Assembly: GCF_023973825.1 (NCBI RefSeq)
Contig: NC_090121.1
Span: forward strand, 1,012,001 to 1,076,000
Direction: 5' to 3'
Length of the DNA: 64,000 bases
Origin: Plasmodium brasilianum
Lineage: Eukaryota > Apicomplexa > Aconoidasida > Haemosporida > Plasmodiidae
In this document: one piece after another, positions 36,801-46,736 of the stretch
Layout: the number at the start of each line of letters is the position of its first letter
Position numbering within the stretch: the stretch's first letter is position 1
Translations under genes and position numbers: made by a program
Notes under the pieces: generated by a model
Told to the model about the DNA's origin: nothing
Databases searched by the model: none
The model's input: the letters and a program-made list of their open reading frames with translations, nothing else

Positions 36801-39800
36801 TGCACCATTGGAACCATTTATCAAACACAAACTTAATGTAAGTATTGATGAAAATAATTTAAATTTACTCTATTCACATAGAAATGTTCAGTACATAAAT
36901 AAGTACTTTTCAAATATGTATGTCCTACTATTTAAGGTTGCTTATCTGTCCAACCAATACGATTTTTATACTTTCTTTTACGACTTGACTGGAATTCGAT
37001 TAATTGATGATATTGTTATGCAAAACTTGGATAAATTGGACGTTGAGGACCAAAAGAATATACAAAATATACACTCATTACTCAATCAGGAATACAAGAT
37101 TTCCATTGCCAAACACACCGAGCCATCCGAAAAGCTTATAAACGAAATCTCGCTCTTGGCCGCCTACATAGTCGAGTTGACCTCGTCCTACAGAAAAAAG
37201 CTTACCCACGGCGATGTTAGCAGTGTTAGCAGAGACAGTAGAGGCGATCGGAGTACCAAGCAGGTAGCCACCTTTGCCGAAATAAAATACTTCGTGTACG
37301 TGAACGAGTTCAAGTACGGCCATAGCAAGAAGTACACGATAAACGAGATCATTCACAGAACGTCGAAATATAACGCCCTTGTGATTAAGAAAAAGATATT
37401 GTGTTGCTCTAACTTCGTTGATGAAGTTGAAAATGCGCTTAAATTTTTTATTTTATATAAATATGTCCTTAGCGAAGACAGATTCGTTCCTTCGAGGGAG
37501 ACCAAGACGATTACCAAGGCGCATAACATAATACAGAAGCTTTTGGAACGCTCTATTCCTTGCATCGATTACATGTGCGAAGAGGGTAGCAGTAGTGATA
37601 GTAGCACTTCCGAGGGTGCTGGTGCTGGCATATCTACCCTAAGTGAGCTGAACCGCATGGTATATATTCTAATGGACCGATCCGGATACGTTTCTAGAAA
37701 AATACCGACGTCTTACATAGACCTTAAGTGCATCAACTTGGACATGGCGAACTACTATGAGAGCATAATTACCTCATTCAAAACAACATTTGATCTATAT
37801 GGAGCATTGGTAACTATAACTATGAACAAGTTGTTACCTGATATAAGTATTCGAATAGGAAAAGAGATGGATAATTACTTAGTATACTTTTTGTTCAGAA
37901 ATTTATCGGTACCATTTATGGGTAAAACACATAGAACAGAAACGCTAGAGTTAAGAAGATTATTGTTGTTAAGAAGTGATCCTATTGATTTGGACAAAGA
38001 TCATGTAATGTTCAATATGTACGTAGATAGTGTAGATGGAAACTCTCTTTTTATGTTAGAAAAAATTATTTTTGTATCAAAGGGAGGTGATAAATTAGTA
38101 AAAGAAGTAAATGTAGAATATGAAACGTTTTTTGTTCATCCCCATAATATGATATCAAAAGAGGCATTGACAAATAAACATATTAGTGCATACGAAAAGT
38201 ATTATAATAAAGTAGTAGGGTGTGATCATTATAATAATGGATTACAAGTATGTGCTTATCATCCAGCATATGACTATGAAGGGTTCACTCCATTCTATGT
38301 ATCCTATTTAGAAAACAATCAAAGAAAAGATATATTATTTAAAAAAAATGAAGATATAGCAAACTTGATTAGCAATGGTCCGGTAACGTTATCTAAACGA
38401 TATAACATACAGGTAGGAGGAGACCGTATGTTAGTTGATATATATAATTCTGTTCAAATTATAGCACACGAAATTGTATCCTCTATAGGGATAAATAATT
38501 TCGATAGCAATTTTTGTGGTACCTTACAACTAAATAACGGTCATTTACATACACCTAATGACAAAGATTCATTAATATCTAACATTTTTTACGACACGAC
38601 TTATTGCTTAAATAAAGGTGCAGTATTTAGAAAAATTCTAGAAGTTTGCAAATTTAGAAAAGAAGAACTAGAGCGCTTATTTTCCATTGAAGAAAGTAAT
38701 ATATTACCATATCATCTGAACGAGAATTTTGCAAAATTGTTGACTCAGAAGGAATTGCTAGGCTTAATCTTTTACTTTATCTCTGTACCTCCTCAAGTGA
38801 ACCAAATCGTAAGGGGAAACCTTATAAACTTGGAAATTTCGGAGCTTGTCAAATCCGGTAAACAGGGTGGTTATGATATAAGCAGCATAGTCGAGATTGA
38901 GAATAACGGATCAGTGAATATAGAAAGGAGCTACTTAACAAATGTAAACAAACATACTTTAGCCGCATTTAATACAGCATTTTACACACAGTTGATAGAA
39001 CATATACAAAAATCAAATAAAAATAGTAATCATGTGTTAGTAGCTGATCCGAGTGCTGTACAGAATTACATGCAGAACTACATTAACAGCAACAATTCAT
39101 GTAATAGTTTGATCTTTACCAACAGTGGACCTCTATCCCTACCGGAGGATGTCCTAACTTATAACAACCCCAGTTTTTCATTTATAGATGATAAAATATA
39201 TATAAAGAAAAAACCAGACACATACTATGCCTTTAATAATTTTTTTTTATATGAAGGACAAAACTATTTAAAGGAGAAGTACCTAAGTGCTATACTTGTT
39301 TTATCCCCATACAAATTTGCATCAATCAATGATGTTATTTATATAGATATAATAGCCAACTCTTTCGACAATAAAAATCAGTTCGTACTGAATTGTTACC
39401 CACGTAGAAAATATAATACTTCTTTTTTTGAAAAAGCATATAATATACAGCCCAAATCGGTGTATTTTGTTTGTAAGAATTTGGCAGTTATGTACCTAAA
39501 GAATGGCCTGTATGAGTTCAACAGGTATTTGATTCAGTATAGAGAAGGGGGTAGTAGCAGCAGCAATGGAAAGGGGATCCAGGTGTACGAAAATATGCCC
39601 GTAAGACCCATATATGAAGTAAAAAATAATAATATAATAGTGCCAAATAGGGAAGATGTGCATATAGAACTACAGCGTGTAAACAATAGAAATAGTACAA
39701 ATATAATTGAATATTTAATACATGTAAAGGGACCAGTTTCTCTACATTTAGATCCATATGTTGTAGTTAAACCAATATTTACACGTACTTCTTATCTATA

Positions 39801-42800
39801 TAACACAAAAATTCATATTACTGATGATTATTTAACTTATATGTATCCTAGGAAACTAAAATATTCTGAGTTTATAAAATTGCCCATGAGCAAAGATCTT
39901 TTTAAAGATAAAACCTTAACATTACTGACTGTGAAGAAGAGTACGAGTAAAAACAACTTCACATACAATATTTACTCTTTAGCTGTTGTCAAGTCGCTCA
40001 ACCTAACAAGTATAATAGTAAAGGACCTATTCAACAATGAATTTGTAATAAATGTAGACGAGGAGAAAGTGGTACGCGAGGGTGGAGTAAACACAGTACC
40101 AGAAGTAGCGCAGAAAGAGAAGGAAGAAAGTAGGAAAGAAGTTTCTCCCACTTTCCCCAAACCGGTAGATGCGGACAAAAAGGATAACCCGTTGGCGGAA
40201 AACCATACTGATGGCAATTATGATGATAATGATGATGATAAAAAAAAGAAAAAGGCCTGTGGTGCGTTCTTCATCTCCATAGAAAGTAGCGACTTCGACA
40301 ATGGAAGAGGCAGCGGCAGTAGCAATGATAGAAGTATACCTACTTTCCAGGAACAGTACTTTTTCATGGTATTTTCTACGTGTGTAATCCGCGAAGGACT
40401 TGCGTCGCTAACCATTTCTGGGAACAGGTATCATTTCGATGTAGAAGCAAAGCATTTAATGAATGAAAACATATTCAATGAGATATACAAGAAAATAAAT
40501 GACGAAGTGAAGTTATATAATGGTAGATACATTGTAAGTATAACAAGGACTGCATTTAGAAATGAACTCATGCCAGAAGTCTCAGAAGGAGAAAAAAAAA
40601 TTATCGTGCAACGAGTAAACAAGGACGGTACAGTGTACATAAAGCATAATATATACGGTATAGGAAATGAAAAAAATGGATTCCATGTAGATATTTTTTC
40701 AAAAAATAAGGACTTAGTACCAGCAACCAAAGAGAGAGAAGCGACAAAACCGTCTGTAAAAGCACCAGTTACAAATGAAAACAGGGGTGTGGAAACAAAG
40801 CCAAAGGATAGAACACCCTACCCTGTTACAGAAGCAGTAGTAGATCCAAAATCTAAGCCGAAGTTGGATCCAGCGAAAAAGGACAATACTAATACATCAA
40901 TTATTCAAAGAAATTATATGAGAACGGTTCAATACATGATTAACATAGAAGGGACAACTACTACTGTAGCAGAAGTAGACAAACCATACATAAAACGATA
41001 TATAATGATAACAAATTTATTATATTCTAGTAATTATAAAATAAACGTTATTAATGGAAATTATACTGGTATATGTGAATATGGGTTTTGTTATACAGAT
41101 GAAGAATTTTTGGAAAATTTAATAGATGACAGAGAGATAGCAAATGGTACATTTAAAGTATCTATTGAGAAACATGTATTCTTAACAAAATATGATGAGA
41201 GTGAACCTCGATCTGAATCGAAAATACGTAGAGATATAGTCAAACATAGCAACCTTGTATGTTTGGTAAAAAAAGAATTCAGTTTGACTATCGATGGGTT
41301 GAGTTTAGAAAGAACTGTGGAATCGAAATATGCACAAATGGAAAAGGAGAAGGAGACGACTACGAGAAAGAGGTCTTATTATGCACCTACTAGGAAAGAA
41401 CAAAAGCAAGTGGTACAACTAGATAATGATTCTCTAAACAGTAGGGATATAGTAGAATGGTGTACATACAAAGAATGGAATGTAGATTTAAGTAATGTAA
41501 ATAAGCATAATGTAAAACTGATGGACAAAGCAAAAGAGTCTAGAACTAGTAGTGTATCTGAAGAGTTCAAATCTACGGTGGAAGGCAGAAGAATGTATCA
41601 TCCTTTAGATAATGTGCCATATGATGAAATTATCACGCAGTATATTGACAATGATATTAATCTCTTCGAGGGAAGTACAGGTGGTGGTGTTGGTAATTCT
41701 AAGTACATTGTACAATTTGACAATAGAAGGAATTACAGAATATTAAGAATTGGGGAAAGGAAAAAGAGCTACCAAGCTGGTAACAGGGGGCATGATGGTC
41801 ATGTTGGTTCTACTGAAAACACCCAAAATTTCAACCATGATGAAAAACATTTTGCAGAGTTTTTCAAATTATTAAATAACAAACCGATGAATGAATTATA
41901 CTTTTTGCAAATGGTAACTGAGAGAAACGCATTATTAGAGAGTAATAACGATATAGTATTAAATAGTTCACCTATATATCTTAATAGTAGTAGTAATAGC
42001 TCAACATATAAGGATGAAGGGAAAGGACAGAATGACCAATTTTTAGTTGAAATAATAGGAAGTGACGAAAATGATACGGGAATGTTATATACCGAAATGT
42101 TTATTGTCCATGGGTACTATTTAGACGAAGGAACATACTACATAGAACTTTCAAGGGGAATATATACAATTACACATGATTCTGTCGGACATAAAAACAT
42201 TAATGTAAGCGATATTGAAAACTTGGTAAATATGTCCGGAAGGAAATTAGACGACGACTCATATGAAATATATGTGGAGCGGGTTTTAGCAGTTCCTAAT
42301 GCGCAAGATGCTCTAGTTGGTACAGGTGATGGAAAGGATGAAAGAGTAGGAACAGTTAGAAGAGTTGATGACAAAGAGGATGGACTAATTTTCGATAATA
42401 TAAGGAAAGATTTGGATTCAACTTTGGATAGAGAGGATTCAAACAAAAGGAGAAAAACTGAATTCCATGAAATTATTCCAGATCGAGAAAGAGAAGTTCA
42501 TTTTAGATCTTATATTCACTTACATAATGATGGACATGGTAACAGATGCTCATTTAGTAAAATTATAGATGGAAAGGGAAAGGGAATAGCAGAAGGTAAA
42601 TATTTCGTAAATGTATTGAATGGGTCCTACAATACAACCATTGTGCGAGGTCCCAAAATAGATAATTACTATATAAAGCTACTCTTGAATAAGACATGGA
42701 CCTATGAAGATAATATTAGATCTGAATTTTATATTGACATTTTTATATATGATGACAAGAAAGGGGGAAACATAGCAGATAGTAATAATCATCTAGAATA

Positions 42801-43692
42801 TGATGATTATTATGTTTCCATAAAACCATTAAGTTCTGATAATAAAGATATAGCAAATGAAAGAAATGTTGAATATGTAAAAATCCAGGGAGCTGGTATA
42901 CGGCCTGGGGTGTATGAAATAGAAATGTCAGACAATAAATACAATGGAAAAGATGAACAAGGTAATGTAATGGATAGAAATTTTGCAAAAAATATTATGC
43001 TCTTATGTTATGAGAGGGCCAAAAATGGGAGATATCATGTAGTCATTATGGACCCCAAGAAGAGCGATTCTGAAGCAGTCAACAAGAACAGCGGCGTAGG
43101 CGATGGTGATGGTCTACCAGCCGATACTGTATTAACAAAAGAAATAAGCAAAACTGTTATGGTACAAAAAATGTACAATACAAAATGGAATAATGGACTA
43201 CTAACTTTGGATGTAAAATTCACTCAAGAAGGTAATATACAAGATGGTATATACAATGTCTACGTGTTTGCAGATGGAACACAAAAATTTACAAAGATGA
43301 TTGCAGGTCGAATGACTGAGTTCGAAGCCAAAGAGTTGCAAACGGCGCTCAAACCATATTTAGAATCTGGCATTTTTGAAATTCAAATAGTGGAAAATAA
43401 GTTAAAAGAGAAGGTTTCAAGAACGGATAGGCTTCACCGTAGCACTATCAGTGGGCGACCATACGATGGAACATCCAGTGTTACCTCACATCCTACAACG
43501 AGCTATGATCATCAGTCTAACAACAGCCATATATCATCTTTAAAGCGCTCTTTATTCCCACCAACAGATGAGGATAGAGTTATGACTCATTATCAAGATA
43601 AGGATGAAAATCGAAGCCTTAACATTTTTCATTGCTCTTCATTTAAATCAAGCAACTGCAGAAATATTTTTAAAAACCAAAAAATTGATTAG
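33823..43692 (+). CDS. Cap380: Oocyst capsule protein Cap380
   Basis: Single exon of 3289 residues (about 380 kDa). Signal peptide IFYVLFVGLLGMVHS near the N-terminus, no second membrane segment, so the product is secreted. Cap380 is a component of the capsule that surrounds oocysts on the mosquito midgut and is needed for oocyst survival in P. berghei (established). Identification rests on length, signal peptide and remembered synteny next to CCT5 and nicotinamidase. The first two thirds look globular with scattered Cys; GP[VL][ST]L recurs at residues 1519, 1769 and 1970. Low-complexity linkers lie at about 2080-2180 and 2300-2370. The last third holds six copies of a beta-rich module (starting about residues 2187, 2398, 2766, 2919, 3023, 3137). 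A GC-rich island encodes residues 1087-1310 and contains an RGD (1140-1142). Confidence 0.88.
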   Translation: MHRINIFYVLFVGLLGMVHSSLYKDLLMGFPYGDEYDNMVKEPRHSIFKNKRFNLDINSFGNTCILNYKEVCETANYSINVNHGISDHEIKVMLVQKESSDIISVHTLTGKFSIDGNVSFLFNNIPSLHYNIILEVADLIHNTDYDIGVNCYCEECSDNVREIDLSLMDNQIIHKVRSDSKNKLTFPQKPFVNGQYLFSKYLFFHSEINLKTVENYDQLYNNYYELVTPCSGLIMNHSEQYNINYDMSSVHCYHVYLVNKFMKKINSNGGDNGKKDNLKFVTPVYIQFDKKEENFERMIDIIHDYTIPSLPLKYENSYYVPRETNVRGSLVRINTSGIFSLSKYIYKNNRDNRMEYVHMFRIFFQLFKKFNNISDEQMLQYTTGLHLQRHVLSSAYYEKLGDTIYAEELAVLLNSLAFEFNADAIGLNRNVLMIDEKQFVSKYGNASYAHILYDQLVLKQSQGVCLLIVESIAHELSSYINNKLKKTHKTICNTLRRSNSYSNITTMFYTYELDCNMTLFYKEHYVDEDIMIRQLITNKTLLEDVQVELLYEDIFEYVLIMHATIDKRVVQNLKTYVSKYINNDSMITITVVGRKSDRTEANIDVELKKITFSINCAENCTNSNPILIEHNYDYVFISTICVENSNLRTICFPQDGFSYIFDTRLLRVHMISINPYPEPVLTVDVHRTIVENLYCVLFTNPNMIPHENALVSYRDSVCKEYLNRCKLLTTKIFIKNVVAPASIFGVKDKLKLSFSTHFDEKHEEMIQIIYYSKGNTINEHSYIVTHYSDSLYVNEQMNKIVGQRKRDQFKLSSGEVVNNMLIDDDNFYKSISSFHEKEYNVDIYHTTDKYTLIQTTKWNGNDLSLYPFGEISINYEKIKTNVFMKFLHNYIYYYNKKEKYDMATFSPYFVNVSPYNYECLGAYAYLMNKFNILVNDSLNCEALHIIIEVLLKANLGKYFIHNKNKIHLNFYKHPGGDAHTVFDMVYMEIYEPHAPLEPFIKHKLNVSIDENNLNLLYSHRNVQYINKYFSNMYVLLFKVAYLSNQYDFYTFFYDLTGIRLIDDIVMQNLDKLDVEDQKNIQNIHSLLNQEYKISIAKHTEPSEKLINEISLLAAYIVELTSSYRKKLTHGDVSSVSRDSRGDRSTKQVATFAEIKYFVYVNEFKYGHSKKYTINEIIHRTSKYNALVIKKKILCCSNFVDEVENALKFFILYKYVLSEDRFVPSRETKTITKAHNIIQKLLERSIPCIDYMCEEGSSSDSSTSEGAGAGISTLSELNRMVYILMDRSGYVSRKIPTSYIDLKCINLDMANYYESIITSFKTTFDLYGALVTITMNKLLPDISIRIGKEMDNYLVYFLFRNLSVPFMGKTHRTETLELRRLLLLRSDPIDLDKDHVMFNMYVDSVDGNSLFMLEKIIFVSKGGDKLVKEVNVEYETFFVHPHNMISKEALTNKHISAYEKYYNKVVGCDHYNNGLQVCAYHPAYDYEGFTPFYVSYLENNQRKDILFKKNEDIANLISNGPVTLSKRYNIQVGGDRMLVDIYNSVQIIAHEIVSSIGINNFDSNFCGTLQLNNGHLHTPNDKDSLISNIFYDTTYCLNKGAVFRKILEVCKFRKEELERLFSIEESNILPYHLNENFAKLLTQKELLGLIFYFISVPPQVNQIVRGNLINLEISELVKSGKQGGYDISSIVEIENNGSVNIERSYLTNVNKHTLAAFNTAFYTQLIEHIQKSNKNSNHVLVADPSAVQNYMQNYINSNNSCNSLIFTNSGPLSLPEDVLTYNNPSFSFIDDKIYIKKKPDTYYAFNNFFLYEGQNYLKEKYLSAILVLSPYKFASINDVIYIDIIANSFDNKNQFVLNCYPRRKYNTSFFEKAYNIQPKSVYFVCKNLAVMYLKNGLYEFNRYLIQYREGGSSSSNGKGIQVYENMPVRPIYEVKNNNIIVPNREDVHIELQRVNNRNSTNIIEYLIHVKGPVSLHLDPYVVVKPIFTRTSYLYNTKIHITDDYLTYMYPRKLKYSEFIKLPMSKDLFKDKTLTLLTVKKSTSKNNFTYNIYSLAVVKSLNLTSIIVKDLFNNEFVINVDEEKVVREGGVNTVPEVAQKEKEESRKEVSPTFPKPVDADKKDNPLAENHTDGNYDDNDDDKKKKKACGAFFISIESSDFDNGRGSGSSNDRSIPTFQEQYFFMVFSTCVIREGLASLTISGNRYHFDVEAKHLMNENIFNEIYKKINDEVKLYNGRYIVSITRTAFRNELMPEVSEGEKKIIVQRVNKDGTVYIKHNIYGIGNEKNGFHVDIFSKNKDLVPATKEREATKPSVKAPVTNENRGVETKPKDRTPYPVTEAVVDPKSKPKLDPAKKDNTNTSIIQRNYMRTVQYMINIEGTTTTVAEVDKPYIKRYIMITNLLYSSNYKINVINGNYTGICEYGFCYTDEEFLENLIDDREIANGTFKVSIEKHVFLTKYDESEPRSESKIRRDIVKHSNLVCLVKKEFSLTIDGLSLERTVESKYAQMEKEKETTTRKRSYYAPTRKEQKQVVQLDNDSLNSRDIVEWCTYKEWNVDLSNVNKHNVKLMDKAKESRTSSVSEEFKSTVEGRRMYHPLDNVPYDEIITQYIDNDINLFEGSTGGGVGNSKYIVQFDNRRNYRILRIGERKKSYQAGNRGHDGHVGSTENTQNFNHDEKHFAEFFKLLNNKPMNELYFLQMVTERNALLESNNDIVLNSSPIYLNSSSNSSTYKDEGKGQNDQFLVEIIGSDENDTGMLYTEMFIVHGYYLDEGTYYIELSRGIYTITHDSVGHKNINVSDIENLVNMSGRKLDDDSYEIYVERVLAVPNAQDALVGTGDGKDERVGTVRRVDDKEDGLIFDNIRKDLDSTLDREDSNKRRKTEFHEIIPDREREVHFRSYIHLHNDGHGNRCSFSKIIDGKGKGIAEGKYFVNVLNGSYNTTIVRGPKIDNYYIKLLLNKTWTYEDNIRSEFYIDIFIYDDKKGGNIADSNNHLEYDDYYVSIKPLSSDNKDIANERNVEYVKIQGAGIRPGVYEIEMSDNKYNGKDEQGNVMDRNFAKNIMLLCYERAKNGRYHVVIMDPKKSDSEAVNKNSGVGDGDGLPADTVLTKEISKTVMVQKMYNTKWNNGLLTLDVKFTQEGNIQDGIYNVYVFADGTQKFTKMIAGRMTEFEAKELQTALKPYLESGIFEIQIVENKLKEKVSRTDRLHRSTISGRPYDGTSSVTSHPTTSYDHQSNNSHISSLKRSLFPPTDEDRVMTHYQDKDENRSLNIFHCSSFKSSNCRNIFKNQKID

Positions 43693-43977
43693 ACTCTTCA
43701 GGTCCGTTACAACGTTGGTTTATTCGTACTTTTAAAAGAAAGCATTTATTTTGTTTGTACAAGTACACGGAGAAGGGGGGTGGACCACACTTACTACATA
43801 TATATGCATAGAAAGTTAACTATATGTATATTGTTCACTATGTGAATTCTTTTATTTTAATTTGATAGCATTTTTGAATTTTATATGATTTAACTGTATG
43901 TCGAATGTACGGATAAATAGATACGTACAGGCATACATAGTTATGCCTATAGTTGTATACATACTTACATATACGCT

Positions 43978-44008
<31 letters not shown>

Positions 44009-45128
44009 TGCATATTACACACACACATCCCTATTCTCCCAGTCGTTAAGCATCTGTTGAGCAGCTGCTACCCACTTGCTGCATTATTATTTTTTTCAAG
44101 TATTTAATATAGACTTATATGTACGTGCCTATTTTCACCCACGTTGTATACATGTACACATTAATTTTTTATCGAAATTCATTTCATATTTATGTACATA
44201 TTTTAGCAAATTTTTACTACAAAATTAATCCAAATAAAAAAAAAAAAATTTTATTTCTTTCAAAATTAGAAAATTTACACGCATATTCGTGGTGTCATTT
44301 GGATGTACCATTATGGGTTTAAGAATGCACTACAAGAAACAAAAAAAAAAAATATTGAACGCAGTTGTGAAATTTAAATTTGCTAATTTATACTAATGTA
44401 CGTTTCTTTCTGGCATGAACATATTCACAGAAAATAGAGTTGGTGTCGATATTATGTTAATACCTATATGAGATATTAATTTACCGGGCCTTTCATACAT
44501 GATATAAAAAATATATTATATATTTTTTTTTTCGATTTACTTTATAGAAAGTCTTTTTTTTTTTTTTTTTTTTTGTGGTAAAAAGGGCTTAGTAAATGGA
44601 TATATATAAATATATAAATACCTACATACGTGTAATACGTATATTTGCGCGCGTGTAATTTTATGATTATTTGTTAACAGCGAGGTTGCGTTGAATGTCT
44701 TTTTGTAACAAAGGGGAGTGTAAAAAGTGTAAAAAATGTTAAAGTATAAAAAGTATAATAAATAAATAACGTATAAAAAATGTAAAAAAATTTTTTAAAT
44801 GGTAGATAGCATGATTAATAGGAAAAATTTGGTTAATAAATAAGCAAGTATATATTTCTATCTCATGCATGAAAGTGTGAATTGTTGAATGAGGCAGAAC
44901 ATCCCAGTTTAGAGCAACGTATGTGCACCAAACTGAACGAAATAACATGAAGAAGAGATATATGAATGCAAACGCGCAACGTGGTAAAAAATATAGACAC
45001 AATAAAATGGTGGATTATTTTACATCAATAGAAATAAAAAGGGGATGTAAAAATATATTGTCAACAATGGTTATGGTGCACATGTGTCGTAATTTCATAT
45101 ATATATATATATATATGTATATGTACCA
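43693..45128. other. Convergent intergenic gap between Cap380 and CCT5
   Basis: 1.4 kb between two gene ends. TA repeat at 43981-44008, T-runs at 44557-44574, A-tract at 44341-44351. Short open frames here look like chance. No gene. Confidence 0.6.
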
Positions 45129-46736
45129 TTAATTAAAGTCGTTTGGTGCAATTACATCGTCAATTTTTAGTATCATTTTAACAACTTGAGTAGCCAAAGA
45201 AAATTGATTATATTTTGAATTGAATGTTTCGAAAATTCCTTTTTCTATCATATCATCAACTTTGTAATTTAGACTATCAATACCTAGATTTTTTTTTTTC
45301 TCTTGAATAATTTTTGTTTTAATTTCTGAAATGATATCAATACTATTTAATCCCATATTATTGCATAAGTTAATAGGTATTGATAATAATGCATTTCCAA
45401 AAGCTCTAATAGCATATTGTTCTATCCCTTTACATTTATCAGCAACATTTTCTATTTCTAATGCAGCATAAATTTCACTTGATCCACCTCCAGGTAATAT
45501 TCGATTATCTCTTATTAAATTACGAACAGAACAAAGTGCATCATGTACACTTCTTTCACATTCTTCTATCATCATTTGATTACCCCCTCTCAACAGAATG
45601 GTAATAGCTTTTGTATTAGAACAGCCTTCAATATAAACCATAGGGTTATTAACAGTACCATGACTAATTTCTCTAATAACTTCTGCTTTTCCTAATTTCG
45701 ATTCATGTATATCTTCAAATCTTGGGATAATTTTTCCTCCTGTAGCTATAGCAATTAATTCCATTTCTACTCCTCCTACCCATCTAATAGCAGGAATATT
45801 TTCTTTTAGTAATAAATAATTTGCTTCATCATCAAATCCCCATTGACATATAACAAAGTTAGCTCCTGCTTTTTTTAAAGAATCTACCATATCATAGAAA
45901 TATTTTTTTTCTATAGCTTGTAAATCTCTATATGCCTCTACATTAGTTATATTTAATTTATGTTTTATTTTGGGTTTGGGTGGTTCAAATGGACATGTTA
46001 AAATAGCTATTTTCGCATTTCTAACTTCTTTACACATTTGTGAATGAGATAATTCTTTATTTAAAACGATACCCTTAATTAATGTTGATTCTTCCAACAG
46101 TCCACCAGTTTTTCCTTCAATTTTTATTAAATCAAATCGCACATCTTTTCTTTTCATATCTGCTACGGACAAAACTGCATCAACTACTATATTTGATAAT
46201 AAATCTTTTTTGCTAGATACTATTTTTGAACTTAAGGAAGTACTAGCTAATTTTTTTAAAATCTCATGATCACTACCTTCAATATCAACAGTTATAGCTA
46301 TATCTTCAATTGCTTTTAATGCTATGTTGCAAGCATTTTCAAAACCGTCTGCAATTCTCAAAGGATGTATACCCTTGTCAATTAATGCATAAGCTTCTTC
46401 TAATAAAACACCTGCTATGATAACTACCCCTGTTGTTCCATCTCCTATTTCATTATCTTGACTTTTTGATAACTCTACTAACAATTTTGCACATTCATGC
46501 TGCACATCTATTTTTTCTAATATAGTTGCTCCATCATTCGTTACAGTAACATTGTTATCTTCACTTACAATAATTTTGTCCATTCCTCTAGGACCTATAG
46601 AGCTTTTCAATATGTCCGCCACTACCTTTGCTGCTAAGATATTGCTTTTGTGCGCTTCTATTCCCTTAATCCTTTTTTTCTCTTCTTCCTTCAGTATAAC
46701 AAAGGGTTGCCCGTATTCATCTATTGCAATGTTCAT
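45129..46736 (-). CDS. CCT5: T-complex protein 1 subunit epsilon (CCT5)
   Basis: Single exon, 535 residues, full length for the family. It is one of eight subunits of the cytosolic chaperonin TRiC/CCT, which folds actin, tubulin and other clients with ATP. Group II chaperonin signatures are present: SSIGPRGMDKIIV and NDGATILEKI near the N-terminus, GDGTTGVVIIAG (catalytic Asp region), LLRGGNQMMIEECERSVHDA and ILPGGGSSEIYAALE near the C-terminus. The N-terminal IDEYGQPFVILKEEE and the apical region RWVGGVEMELIAIATGG fit the epsilon subunit. The start at 46736 is the only ATG before the conserved N-terminus. It is the most even and highly conserved coding region in the window. Confidence 0.96.
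   Translation of the reverse strand: MNIAIDEYGQPFVILKEEEKKRIKGIEAHKSNILAAKVVADILKSSIGPRGMDKIIVSEDNNVTVTNDGATILEKIDVQHECAKLLVELSKSQDNEIGDGTTGVVIIAGVLLEEAYALIDKGIHPLRIADGFENACNIALKAIEDIAITVDIEGSDHEILKKLASTSLSSKIVSSKKDLLSNIVVDAVLSVADMKRKDVRFDLIKIEGKTGGLLEESTLIKGIVLNKELSHSQMCKEVRNAKIAILTCPFEPPKPKIKHKLNITNVEAYRDLQAIEKKYFYDMVDSLKKAGANFVICQWGFDDEANYLLLKENIPAIRWVGGVEMELIAIATGGKIIPRFEDIHESKLGKAEVIREISHGTVNNPMVYIEGCSNTKAITILLRGGNQMMIEECERSVHDALCSVRNLIRDNRILPGGGSSEIYAALEIENVADKCKGIEQYAIRAFGNALLSIPINLCNNMGLNSIDIISEIKTKIIQEKKKNLGIDSLNYKVDDMIEKGIFETFNSKYNQFSLATQVVKMILKIDDVIAPNDFN

Noticed and set aside
37078..37356. 92-codon antisense frame in Cap380
   Set aside because: It results from the local GC-rich composition opposite a clear sense gene; the other antisense frames inside Cap380 are also shadows.
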